A stretch of DNA of 40,329 bases from Pseudomonas sp. (GTDB lineage: Bacteria; Pseudomonadota; Gammaproteobacteria; Pseudomonadales; Pseudomonadaceae): the NCBI GenBank assembly GCA_030656145.1, contig JAUSOF010000084.1:1-40329 (forward strand), read 5' to 3'. Below the pieces are notes generated by a model. That model saw only the letters and a program-made list of their open reading frames with translations, was not told the origin of the DNA and searched no databases. The position numbers were made by a program, and so were the translations under genes. Each line of letters begins with the position of its first letter. The first letter of the stretch is position 1. Below are positions 8,772 through 17,013 of the stretch, one piece after another.

Positions 8772-9944
8772 TCAGCGTTGCAATACCCGGATCCGCGACA
8801 GCAGTTCGTCGCGGTCGATATAGCAGCCCTGGAAATGCCGCGCGCCAGTGGCCGGGTCGAAGGCGTGGCGGGCATGCAGGGTGCGGCGGTTATCGAAGCA
8901 CCACATCTGCCCGGCCTCCAGGCGACGCACCAGTTGGAAGCGCGGCTCGCGGGTCAGGCCGATGAAGTGCCGGTAGGCGCGGTAGAACTCGCTCATGCGC
9001 TGCGCCGGCGCGTCGAAGGGGCCGCGCAGGAAGTTGGCGACGCGGATCTCGCTGACGTTGCCCAGTGCATCCAGAGCGATCAGCGGAGCCAGGCAGCGGT
9101 AGTCGCTGCGGCGGTCCTTGTTGCGGAACTCGATCGGCAGCTCGCACAGGGTGCGAAAACTCTGCGGCGCCTCGCGGCGCAACGCCTCGGCCACGGCGAA
9201 GCCATCGACGAACTGGCTGGCGCCACCGCGGGCATCGTTGACCAGGCAATGCAGGAACTGCAGCCCCGGCTGCAACTCGCGGGTCGGCAGGTCGGTGTGC
9301 AGCGGCAGGTTGAAGGCGGTGTAGGCATTGCTGTCGGCATCGGCCTTGGACTGCACGTTGAACAGCACGCCGAAATTGCTCTCGCGGATAAACGCGATGC
9401 GCTGGGCGATGCCCTGCAAACTGTCGACCTCGGTGGGCATGCCGGTGACCTGGCTAATGCCGAGGTCGCGCAGGGCCAGCAGCCACTGCAGCAGGACCTG
9501 GTCGTCCTGCATCAGCGCCCTGTAGTCGAACACCGGCAGCTGCTGGTTCATCTCCGCCTGCCATAGCCGGCGGGTGCCCTGCTGCGCCAGACGCTCGGCA
9601 CGCGAGTCGTCGTCATAGGCGTGGGCGCGCAGCCAACCGGGGTGATAACGGCTGCGGTGGCCGCCCTGCCAGGCGATATCCAGGTAGCCATCGGCCGCGA
9701 TAACGGCGTCGAGCGGGGCAATATCGGCGGCAACATCGACGATTTCCAGCACCTGTTCGCGGGTCACGCTGTACACGCACTCGGCGCAAGGACAGTTGTC
9801 GCGCAGCCACTGATGATGGAAGGGACTCAGACGGCCATCACTCCAGTGCAGCTCGAGCAAGTCTGGATGGCGCGCGAGGTCGAGCAGGTCGGCGACCCGC
9901 GGATAGCTTCGGTAATCGGCGACGGGGTTATGCACGGCACTCAT
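8772..9944 (-). CDS. Gamma-butyrobetaine hydroxylase-like Fe(II)/2-oxoglutarate dioxygenase
   Basis: A 390-residue protein. The N-terminal zinc module has CPCAEC (Cys51, 53 and 56) and His101. The TauD/TfdA-type catalytic domain has HTD (His216, Asp218) and a distal His near 357 (RTLHARHAF). All match the pattern of gamma-butyrobetaine hydroxylase, which makes L-carnitine from gamma-butyrobetaine. The ATG at 9944 has AGGAGA 6 bases upstream. It is co-oriented with the carnitine genes, which supports carnitine supply. Trimethyllysine dioxygenase is an alternative but fits a bacterial carnitine locus less well. Confidence 0.85.
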   Translation of the reverse strand: MSAVHNPVADYRSYPRVADLLDLARHPDLLELHWSDGRLSPFHHQWLRDNCPCAECVYSVTREQVLEIVDVAADIAPLDAVIAADGYLDIAWQGGHRSRYHPGWLRAHAYDDDSRAERLAQQGTRRLWQAEMNQQLPVFDYRALMQDDQVLLQWLLALRDLGISQVTGMPTEVDSLQGIAQRIAFIRESNFGVLFNVQSKADADSNAYTAFNLPLHTDLPTRELQPGLQFLHCLVNDARGGASQFVDGFAVAEALRREAPQSFRTLCELPIEFRNKDRRSDYRCLAPLIALDALGNVSEIRVANFLRGPFDAPAQRMSEFYRAYRHFIGLTREPRFQLVRRLEAGQMWCFDNRRTLHARHAFDPATGARHFQGCYIDRDELLSRIRVLQR

Positions 9945-10088
9945 GGGCAGTCTCCTGTTGTTGGGGTCAGCGGTCGTGAAAAATCGAGCGCCGTCGCGAG
10001 GCCGTCTCCAGGTGTTCACGTAGCGCAACACCGCAGCGGGCGTTTGGAGGCGGCCGCAGTAGGCGAGAGTTTTTTCACACGCTCTCAG

Positions 10089-10553
10089 TCAGGCCGGCAA
10101 GGCGATTACCCGCCCGACCCAGGCCGGCGGCGGCAGGTCGCGGTGCGCCTCGCCCAACGCCAGCACCCGCGCCAGTACCTGCTCGTCGAACGGCGCCGAA
10201 CGCGCGCTACGACTGTCGATGCTCATCAGCATCTGCTCGCTGGCGGCCAGCAATTGCTCGCCGCCCGGGTAATAGAGCCCGTGGTGGATATGCAGGCGCT
10301 TGCGGTCATGCGCCAGCAGTTGGGTACGCACCTCGACCTCGGCGCCGAGCTTGATCTCGGCCAGGTAGTTGAGGTGGCACTCCAGGGTGTAGAGGGTGTG
10401 CCCCGTGCTCGCCCGCCCGGCCTCGTCGAGGCCGAGCTGGTCCATCAACGCGTCGGTGGCATAGCTGAAGATCAGCAGGTAGAAGGCATCGCGCAGGTGA
10501 CCGTTGTAATCGACCCACTCGGGTTGGATGGCGGTGCGATAGGGGGTGAGCAT
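10089..10553 (-). CDS. cdhB: Hotdog-fold thioesterase, probable betainyl-CoA hydrolase
   Basis: A 154-residue 4-hydroxybenzoyl-CoA-thioesterase-like protein. WVDYNGHLRDAFYL places the catalytic Asp/Asn/Gly-His region near residues 15-20. In Pseudomonas carnitine clusters the equivalent gene follows carnitine dehydrogenase and is thought to release glycine betaine from betainyl-CoA. The upstream Shine-Dalgarno is weak (GGGAAA). A REP-like element separates it from cdhA, so the two may be co-transcribed with different mRNA stability. The substrate is inferred from context. Confidence 0.85.
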   Translation of the reverse strand: MLTPYRTAIQPEWVDYNGHLRDAFYLLIFSYATDALMDQLGLDEAGRASTGHTLYTLECHLNYLAEIKLGAEVEVRTQLLAHDRKRLHIHHGLYYPGGEQLLAASEQMLMSIDSRSARSAPFDEQVLARVLALGEAHRDLPPPAWVGRVIALPA

Positions 10554-10591
10554 GGCGCTGGTTTCCCATAGTTTGCGGAGTAGGAGTCATT

Positions 10592-10673
10592 GTGGGAGCG
10601 GCGGGGGCGCCTAGCCTTTAGCCGCGAAGCGGTCGTTGGGACGCAAAAGCTTCGCGGACAAGTCCGCTCCCAC
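10592..10673. repeat. REP-like element between cdhA and cdhB
   Basis: The outer arms GTGGGAGCGG and CCGCTCCCAC are perfect inverted repeats, with an inner pair CGCGAAGC/GCTTCGCG. It is nearly the same as the copy at 15056-15134. Confidence 0.85.
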
Positions 10674-10692
10674 AGTTAGTGCATAACCTTGC

Positions 10693-11658
10693 CTACTCGG
10701 CGAAGGCGAAGCCGTGCTGCGCCTTGGTCTGCTTGATCGCGCCGAGCACGGCGAGCAGGCAGTCGTCGCGGTAGCGTTCCAGCTCGGCGATGCTTCGCTC
10801 ACCCTGCTGTGCGCTGGTGCCTTCGACCACCTGATCGATCAGGGTTTCGGTCAGCTCCGGTGCTTTCAGGTAGGTCCAGGGTAGCTGCAGGGCCGGGCCG
10901 AACTGGGCCATGAAGTGGCGCATGCCGGCATCGCCGCCGGCCAGGGTGTAGGTCAGGAAGCTGCCCATGAACGACCAGCGCAGGCCGGCGCCGAAACGGA
11001 TCGCGTCGTCGATCTCGCCGGTGGTCGCCACGCCGTCGTTGACCAGGTGCAGCGCCTCGCGCCACAGCGCTTCGAGCAGGCGGTCGGCGATAAAGCCCGG
11101 CACTTCCTTGCGCACATGCAACGGGCGCATGCCCAGTGACTCGTAGACCCGGATCGCCGCCTGCACCGCTTCCGGCGCAGTCTTGGCGCCGCCGACCACT
11201 TCCACCAGCGGCAGCAGGTAGACCGGGTTGAACGGGTGGCCGACCACGCAGCGCTCGGGGTGCACGGCATCGGCGTAGAACTCGCTGGGCAGCAGGCCCG
11301 AGGTGCTCGAGCCGATCAGTACGTTCGGGCGCGCCGCGGCGCTGATTTTTGCATGCAGGTCGAGTTTCAGCTCGAGGCGTTCCGGCGCGCTCTCCTGGAT
11401 GAAATCGGCGTTCTCCACGCACTCCTCGATGCTGGCGACGAAGCGCAGGCGTTCCGACGCGGCGCCGGGGGCCAGGCCCTGTTTCTCCAGGGCCGGCCAG
11501 GCGTTGGCGATGCGTTGACGCAGCGCCGCTTCGGCGCCGGGCGCCGGGTCCCAGGCAATCACGTCGAGGCCGTGGGCCAGGGCGCGGGCGATCCAGCCGG
11601 CGCCGATCACGCCGGTGCCGAGGGCAGCGAAGGTTTTCAGCTCGGTGACAAAGGGCAT
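10693..11658 (-). CDS. cdhA: L-carnitine 3-dehydrogenase
   Basis: A 321-residue member of the 3-hydroxyacyl-CoA dehydrogenase superfamily. The N-terminal NAD-binding motif is [17 protein letters not shown] (residues 8-25); [12 protein letters not shown] and [17 protein letters not shown] follow in the catalytic region. It oxidises carnitine to 3-dehydrocarnitine with NAD+. The ATG at 11658 is preceded by AGGAG and gives the family length; a longer in-frame reading to 11697 runs into a repeat. It lies between the cleavage enzyme and the thioesterase of the same pathway. Confidence 0.95.
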   Translation of the reverse strand: MPFVTELKTFAALGTGVIGAGWIARALAHGLDVIAWDPAPGAEAALRQRIANAWPALEKQGLAPGAASERLRFVASIEECVENADFIQESAPERLELKLDLHAKISAAARPNVLIGSSTSGLLPSEFYADAVHPERCVVGHPFNPVYLLPLVEVVGGAKTAPEAVQAAIRVYESLGMRPLHVRKEVPGFIADRLLEALWREALHLVNDGVATTGEIDDAIRFGAGLRWSFMGSFLTYTLAGGDAGMRHFMAQFGPALQLPWTYLKAPELTETLIDQVVEGTSAQQGERSIAELERYRDDCLLAVLGAIKQTKAQHGFAFAE

Positions 11659-11668
11659 GGTGACTCCT

Positions 11669-11774
11669 GTAGCCCGGATGCAATCCGGGGTTGGCAATTC
11701 AATCGGCCCCGGATTGCATCCGGATCCGGCAAAAACATCGCGGGCATGGGGCTGGGCGCCCGCCCGCTCCTACA
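11669..11774. repeat. Compound repeat between cdhC and cdhA
   Basis: A 16-bp perfect inverted repeat (CGGATGCAATCCGGGG at 11675-11690; complement at 11707-11722) is followed by the right half of a GTAGGAGCG-type REP ending CGCTCCTAC at 11774. Two repeat families therefore abut within one intergenic gap. Confidence 0.8.
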
Positions 11775-11775
11775 T

Positions 11776-12663
11776 TCAGCCCCTGCGTTTGAGCTTCATC
11801 TTTTCCCGGCCCTCGGCCGGGGTCAGGGCGCGGCCGCCCAGGCGTTCGATGATCTCGACCGCACGCTCGACCAGTTGCGCGTTAGTGGCATACACGCCGC
11901 GGTCGAGCCAGATGTTGTCTTCCAGGCCGACCCGCACGTGGCCACCGAGGAGCATGGCCTGGGCGACCATCGGCATCTGCATGCGGCCGATACCGAAACC
12001 GGCCCAGGTGGCGCCCGCCGGCAGGTTGTCGGCCATGGCCTTCATGCTGGTGGTGTCGGCCGGTGCCCCCCAGGGAATGCCCAGGCAGATCTGGAACAGC
12101 GGATCCTCGAGCAGGCCTTCCTTGAGCATCTGCTTGGCGAACCACAGGTGACCGGTGTCGAAGATCTCCAGCTCGGCCTTCACGCCCAGCTCGGTGATGC
12201 GCTTGGCGCCGGCGCGCAACTGCGCCGGCGTGGAGACGTAGATGTAATCACCGTCGCCGAAATTCAGGGTGCCGCAGTCCAGGGTGCAGATTTCCGGCAG
12301 CAGCGCCTCGATATGCTTGAGCCGCTCCAGCGGGCCGACCAGGTCGGTGCCGGCACCGAACTCCAGTGGATGCTCGCCGCGGCCGATCTCCAGGTCGCCG
12401 CCCATGCCGGCGGTGAGGTTGATGATCACGTCGGTGTCGCTCTCGCGGATACGCTCGACCAGCTCGCGATACAGCGCCACATCGCGGCTCGGCTTGCCGG
12501 TGTGCGGGTCGCGCACATGGCAGTGGGCAACGGTGGCGCCGGCCTTGGCCGCCTCGATGGCAGCGGCGGCGATCTGTTTCGGGGTGACGGGAATGGCCGG
12601 GTGCTTGCCGACGGTATCGCCGGCGCCGGTCACCGCACAGGTGACGATAACTTCGTAGTTCAC
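11776..12663 (-). CDS. cdhC: Beta-keto acid cleavage enzyme (3-dehydrocarnitine + acetyl-CoA -> betainyl-CoA + acetoacetate)
   Basis: A 295-residue BKACE (DUF849) protein. It starts [17 protein letters not shown] and has the metal-binding and catalytic signatures [17 protein letters not shown] and the late [10 protein letters not shown]. The GTG at 12663 is chosen because it gives the family start and follows AAGGA; no nearby in-frame ATG fits. Family members condense a beta-keto acid with acetyl-CoA. Position next to cdhA and caiX points to dehydrocarnitine as substrate. The next gene supplies the thioesterase for the CoA product. Confidence 0.93.
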   Translation of the reverse strand: MNYEVIVTCAVTGAGDTVGKHPAIPVTPKQIAAAAIEAAKAGATVAHCHVRDPHTGKPSRDVALYRELVERIRESDTDVIINLTAGMGGDLEIGRGEHPLEFGAGTDLVGPLERLKHIEALLPEICTLDCGTLNFGDGDYIYVSTPAQLRAGAKRITELGVKAELEIFDTGHLWFAKQMLKEGLLEDPLFQICLGIPWGAPADTTSMKAMADNLPAGATWAGFGIGRMQMPMVAQAMLLGGHVRVGLEDNIWLDRGVYATNAQLVERAVEIIERLGGRALTPAEGREKMKLKRRG

Positions 12664-12732
12664 GGTTCTGCATCCTTGGTTCAGGCGAGCGGAAGCCGTG
12701 CGCGGCGAACCGCGCAGGCGTATGGACAAAAC

Positions 12733-13671
12733 TTACTTGAGTGCGGCTATGGCTACGTCGGCGCTGGAGCTGCCGTCGAAGGTGGTGACCCCGGCCAGCC
12801 AGCCCTTGACCACTTGCGGATTGGCCTTGAGCCAGGCGCGGGCGACCTTGTCCGGCGCCTCGCGCGCCATGATCGGCTGCATCAGCTCGGCTTCCTGGGC
12901 GCTGGTGAAGCGCATGCTGGTCAGCAGGCGATCAGCATTCGGGCAGCGCTGGGCGAAGTCCGGCGCGGTGACGGTGGACACGGTGGCGGCGCCGTCATTC
13001 GGGCCGAACACATCCTCACTGCCACTCAGGTACGTGATCGGCATCTGGATATTCATCGGGTGCGGTTTCCAACCGAAGAACACCACCGGCTTGTTGCTCT
13101 TCACCGCACGCGTGACCACGGTGAGCATGGCTGCTTCGCTGGACTCGATCAGTTTGAAGCCGCCGAGACCAAACTGGTTGCTGTCGATCATCTTCTTGAT
13201 CGCGGTATTGGCCCCGGAGCCGGCCTCGATGCCGTAGATCTTGCCGTCCAGCTGATCCTTGAAGCGGGCAATGTCGGCAAAGCTCTGCAGCCCGGCTTCT
13301 GCGGTATAGGTCGGCACCGCGAGTACTGCGATGGCGTCGCTCAGCGAAGGCTCGGCAGCGACCCTGACCGCGCCGCTGGCAAGGAAGGGCTTGATGTTGT
13401 CGTCCATGATCGGCTTCCAGTAGCCGAGAAAGACGTCGATCTGGTTACGCTGGATGCCGGCGAAGATGATCTGCTGCGAGGCCTGGGTCTGGGTGGTCTG
13501 ATAGCCCAGGCCATCAAGCAGTTCGGCAGCGACCGCAGTGGTGGCGACCACGTCGGTCCAACCGACCGCACCGATGCGGATGGTCTGGCAGCTGGCGTCT
13601 TCGGCGGCCAACAGTGAGGAACTGAACAGGGTGAGTGCGCAGCAAGCGGCGAGTGCATTGAGATGATTCAT
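12733..13671 (-). CDS. caiX: Periplasmic carnitine-binding protein of an ABC transporter
   Basis: A 312-residue OpuAC/ChoX-type substrate-binding protein. A signal peptide spans residues 1-23 (cleavage likely after LLAA), followed by IRIGAVGWTDVVATTAVA. FLGYWKP and VFFGWKPHPMN supply the aromatic residues typical of a quaternary-amine box. No permease or ATPase is adjacent; in Pseudomonas this orphan binding protein uses the CbcWV importer encoded elsewhere. It is the first gene of the minus-strand carnitine operon and is divergent from cdhR. Confidence 0.93.
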   Translation of the reverse strand: MNHLNALAACCALTLFSSSLLAAEDASCQTIRIGAVGWTDVVATTAVAAELLDGLGYQTTQTQASQQIIFAGIQRNQIDVFLGYWKPIMDDNIKPFLASGAVRVAAEPSLSDAIAVLAVPTYTAEAGLQSFADIARFKDQLDGKIYGIEAGSGANTAIKKMIDSNQFGLGGFKLIESSEAAMLTVVTRAVKSNKPVVFFGWKPHPMNIQMPITYLSGSEDVFGPNDGAATVSTVTAPDFAQRCPNADRLLTSMRFTSAQEAELMQPIMAREAPDKVARAWLKANPQVVKGWLAGVTTFDGSSSADVAIAALK

Positions 13672-13773
13672 GAAAGCTCCCAGCCTTACGGTTGATCTGA
13701 TTGTTGTGATGGAGCCTGGCGGCCCCCTCCGTACTCAGGCTTCACTGCGCCCGATGTGGCCAGATTACGCAGC

Positions 13774-13824
13774 GTAATAGGGCAAAAAACGAACTAAAGC
13801 GACTAGCTGTTGAACAGAAGCGAC
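13774..13824 (-). promoter_or_regulatory. caiX promoter with candidate AraC-family direct-repeat operator
   Basis: On the minus strand two half-sites lie 21 bases apart, GGTCGCTTCTG (core at 13824-13818) and AGTCGCTTTAG (core at 13803-13797). The nearer one overlaps a -35 position (TCGCTT, 13802-13797). A 17-base spacer then leads to TATTAC (13779-13774) as -10. A two-helical-turn direct repeat overlapping -35 is typical of AraC activators; CdhR or GbdR are the candidates here. Confidence 0.5.
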
Positions 13825-13878
13825 CAGTTGGCTTGCACTGGCGCCCGTCCTGTCTTGTAGTAAGGCGATCTGCACATC

Positions 13879-13959
13879 GTAGGCGCGGCGGGGGCACCTA
13901 GCTCCATGGCCGCGAAAGGACAGCGCCCACCATGGATCGCGGGCATGGTCCGCTCCTAC
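13879..13959. repeat. REP-like element in the caiX-cdhR intergenic region
   Basis: A degenerate left end GTAGGCGCGGCGG and a right end ending TCCGCTCCTAC belong to the same family as 710-765 and 10592-10673. The other bases between caiX and cdhR hold the caiX promoter and no gene. Confidence 0.7.
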
Positions 13960-14069
13960 AGGTACCTATAAGCCGATGGACGCAACTCCCCCCGCTTGCT
14001 GCGCCACAGCGCGGCGTCCGGACGACGGGGGATCTCCTACGAGACCGTAGCACTCGCGGAATGCCAACC

Positions 14070-15023
14070 ATGCCCCAGACCCTGTGTTTTCTCCTGCTGC
14101 CCGGCTTCTCGATGATGGGCCTGATGGCGGCCATCGAGCCGCTGCGCGTGGCCAATCGCTTTCGCGGCGAGCTGTACCGCTGGCGTTTGCTCAGCCTGGA
14201 TGGCGCCGCGGTGGCCGCAAGCAATGGCATGTCACTCAACGTCGACACCGCGCTGGAGCTGCCGGCCGCCGGCGCCAGCCTGTTCGTGGTCGCCGGCTTC
14301 GAGCCGCTGGCCAGTTTCGACGCGCACCTGGCGCACTGGCTGCACCGGGTCGAGCGTGAAGGCGTGCTGCTCGGCGGCATCGACACCGGCAGCTTCGTCC
14401 TCGCCGAGGCCGGCCTGTTCGGCCAGCAGCGCCTGACCCTGCACTGGGAGGCGATCGAGGCCTTTCAGGAGCGCTACCCACGCCTGGCGGTCACCCAGGA
14501 ACTGTTCGAAATCGACGGCAAACGCATTACCAGCGCCGGCGGCACCGCCAGCCTCGACCTGATGCTCACCCTGATCGGCCGTGATCATGGCGAGGAACTG
14601 GCGCTGGCGGTGTCCGAGCAATTTGTCCTCGGGCGCATCCGCTCGCGCCAGGACCACCAGCGCATGCAGATTGCCAGCCGCTACGACGTGCACAACAAGA
14701 AGCTGGTGCAGGTGATCGGCGAAATGCAGCGCCACAGCGAGCAGCCGCTCGGCTCCCGGCAACTGGCCGAGCTGATCAACGTGACACCGCGCCAACTGGA
14801 ACGGCTGTTCCGTCAGCACCTCAACGAAACCCCGTCGAACTTCTATCTCGCCCTGCGCCTGGACAAGGCCCGCCAGCTGCTGCGCCAGACCGACATGAGC
14901 GTGCTGGAAGTCGGCCTGGCTTGCGGTTTCGAGTCCTCCTCGTATTTCTCCCGCTGTTACCGTACGCGCTTCGCCACCTGCCCCAGCCAGGACCGCCACG
15001 AGCATCCGGCGGCCACGGCCTGA
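14070..15023 (+). CDS. cdhR: AraC-family regulator with GATase1-like sensor domain (carnitine response)
   Basis: A 317-residue protein. Residues 1-190 form a DJ-1/PfpI-like amidotransferase domain (LCFLLLPGFSMMGLMAAIEPLRVANR). The C-terminal 100 residues hold the AraC double helix-turn-helix, including VTPRQLERLFRQHLNETPS and CGFESSSYFSRCYR. It is divergent from caiX-cdhCAB, as CdhR is in other pseudomonads, so carnitine-dependent activation is inferred. The start could also be the ATG at 14061; 14070 fits the weak GCGGA sequence better. The paralog gbdR is at 38474-39577. Confidence 0.9.
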   Translation: MPQTLCFLLLPGFSMMGLMAAIEPLRVANRFRGELYRWRLLSLDGAAVAASNGMSLNVDTALELPAAGASLFVVAGFEPLASFDAHLAHWLHRVEREGVLLGGIDTGSFVLAEAGLFGQQRLTLHWEAIEAFQERYPRLAVTQELFEIDGKRITSAGGTASLDLMLTLIGRDHGEELALAVSEQFVLGRIRSRQDHQRMQIASRYDVHNKKLVQVIGEMQRHSEQPLGSRQLAELINVTPRQLERLFRQHLNETPSNFYLALRLDKARQLLRQTDMSVLEVGLACGFESSSYFSRCYRTRFATCPSQDRHEHPAATA

Positions 15024-15055
15024 CACCGCGGTAGTCGGGCGCGCCGGAGCGCCCT

Positions 15056-15134
15056 GTGGGAGCGGCGGGGACGCCTAGTCATTGGCCGCGAAGCTTTTCG
15101 GGCCGACCCCGTTCGCGGACAAGTCCGCTCCCAC
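15056..15134. repeat. REP-like element downstream of cdhR
   Basis: GTGGGAGCGG and CCGCTCCCAC form the outer arms, with an inner CGCGAA/TTCGCG pair. It probably marks the end of the cdhR transcript. It is nearly identical to 10592-10673. Confidence 0.85.
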
Positions 15135-15249
15135 AAGGGCGGCGTTCACGACCAAGTACTCGGCGTTCCCACCGCACCCACAAAGGAAAGAGCTGCCCGC
15201 CCGGCGGCTTATCCGTTCGCGACCTGTCGTTGACGCTTTCGGCAATACC

Positions 15250-15294
15250 CCGGTCGCTTTTGCACCCGGTCGCTGCGCCCCCCAGGGATATGCT
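15250..15294 (+). promoter_or_regulatory. Promoter of the dipeptidase-dgcAB-etf unit with direct-repeat operator
   Basis: CCGGTCGC occurs at 15250-15257 and again at 15266-15273, 16 bases apart. The second copy overlaps the expected -35 region of a TATGCT -10 at 15289-15294. The half-site matches those before caiX and gbdR in sequence and in orientation toward the gene. GbdR is the likely activator, since orthologous dgc genes belong to its regulon; this is inference. Confidence 0.45.
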
Positions 15295-15348
15295 CATCAC
15301 AAAGCGCCAACACCGGGATTGGCGACACCAGCTAAAGGGGACAGCCTG

Positions 15349-16326
<978 letters not shown>

Positions 16327-16350
16327 GACCCGAACACAACACGATCCAAT

Positions 16351-16440
16351 GTGGAGGGGCCGGGCGGCGTTCCGCTTTAGCCGCGAAGCCCTTAAGAGCG
16401 CTGCCCCTTCGGGCCAGATCGCGGCTAAAGCCCCTCCCAC
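16351..16440. repeat. REP-like element between the dipeptidase-like and V4R-like genes
   Basis: The ends GTGGAGGGGC and CCCCTCCCAC are near-perfect inverted arms, and TTTAGCCGCGA pairs with TCGCGGCTAAA inside. It is a variant of the GTGGGAGCG family. Confidence 0.8.
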
Positions 16441-16467
16441 CACACAAAATTCTGGAGTACCGAACAC

Positions 16468-16998
16468 ATGACCACCCACGCCCCCGAAATGCCCATCCTG
16501 GTCGACGACGAAACCGGCGTCTGGACCACCGACGCCCTGCCGATGCTCTATGTGCCACGGCACTTCTTCGTCAACAACCACATCGGCATCGAGGAAGTGC
16601 TGGGCGCCGACGCCTATGCCGAGATCCTCTACAAGGCCGGCTACAAGTCCGCCTGGCACTGGTGCGAGAAGGAAGCCGAGTGCCACGGCCTGGTCGGCGC
16701 CGAGGTGTTCGAGCATTACATGAAGCGCCTGTCGCAGCGCGGCTGGGGCCTGTTCAAGACCCTGGCGATCGACCTCGACAAGGGCACCTGCGAGGTGCGC
16801 CTGGACCATTCCGCCTTCGTCTACGTCTACGGCAAGTGCGGGCGCGCGGTGGACTACATGTTCACCGGCTGGTTCGCCGGCGCCATGGATCAGATTCTGG
16901 CCGCCCAGGGCAGCCCGATCCGCACAGTGGCCGAACAGGTCTACGGTGCCTCGCAAGAAGGCCACGATCATGGCCTGTTCATCGTCAAGCCGTTGTAA
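16468..16998 (+). CDS. V4R-like domain protein of unknown role in the dgc operon
   Basis: A 176-residue soluble protein starting after GGAGTACCGAACAC. Features such as AEILYKAGYKSAWHWCEKE, RGWGLFKTLAIDLDKGTCEVRL, a mid-domain GKCGRAVDYMFTGWFAG and a final GHDHGLFIVKPL resemble the 4-vinyl-reductase (V4R) fold, which binds small molecules or metals. The usual final cysteine appears to be His. It lies between the dipeptidase-like gene and dgcA with 15 bases to dgcA, so a ligand-sensing or accessory role for dimethylglycine demethylase is possible. The family call is tentative. Confidence 0.7.
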   Translation: MTTHAPEMPILVDDETGVWTTDALPMLYVPRHFFVNNHIGIEEVLGADAYAEILYKAGYKSAWHWCEKEAECHGLVGAEVFEHYMKRLSQRGWGLFKTLAIDLDKGTCEVRLDHSAFVYVYGKCGRAVDYMFTGWFAGAMDQILAAQGSPIRTVAEQVYGASQEGHDHGLFIVKPL

Positions 16999-17013
16999 GC
17001 GGAGCGTATCGCC

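Noticed and set aside
11236..13617. About 793-codon open frame on the plus strand opposite cdhA, cdhC and caiX
   Set aside because: It crosses three well-supported minus-strand genes and their repeat-filled gaps; composition is that of a shadow frame.
15082..15348. In-frame 89-codon N-terminal extension of the dipeptidase-like gene
   Set aside because: It begins inside a REP-like repeat and covers the promoter; the ATG at 15349 has a good ribosome-binding site and matches family length.
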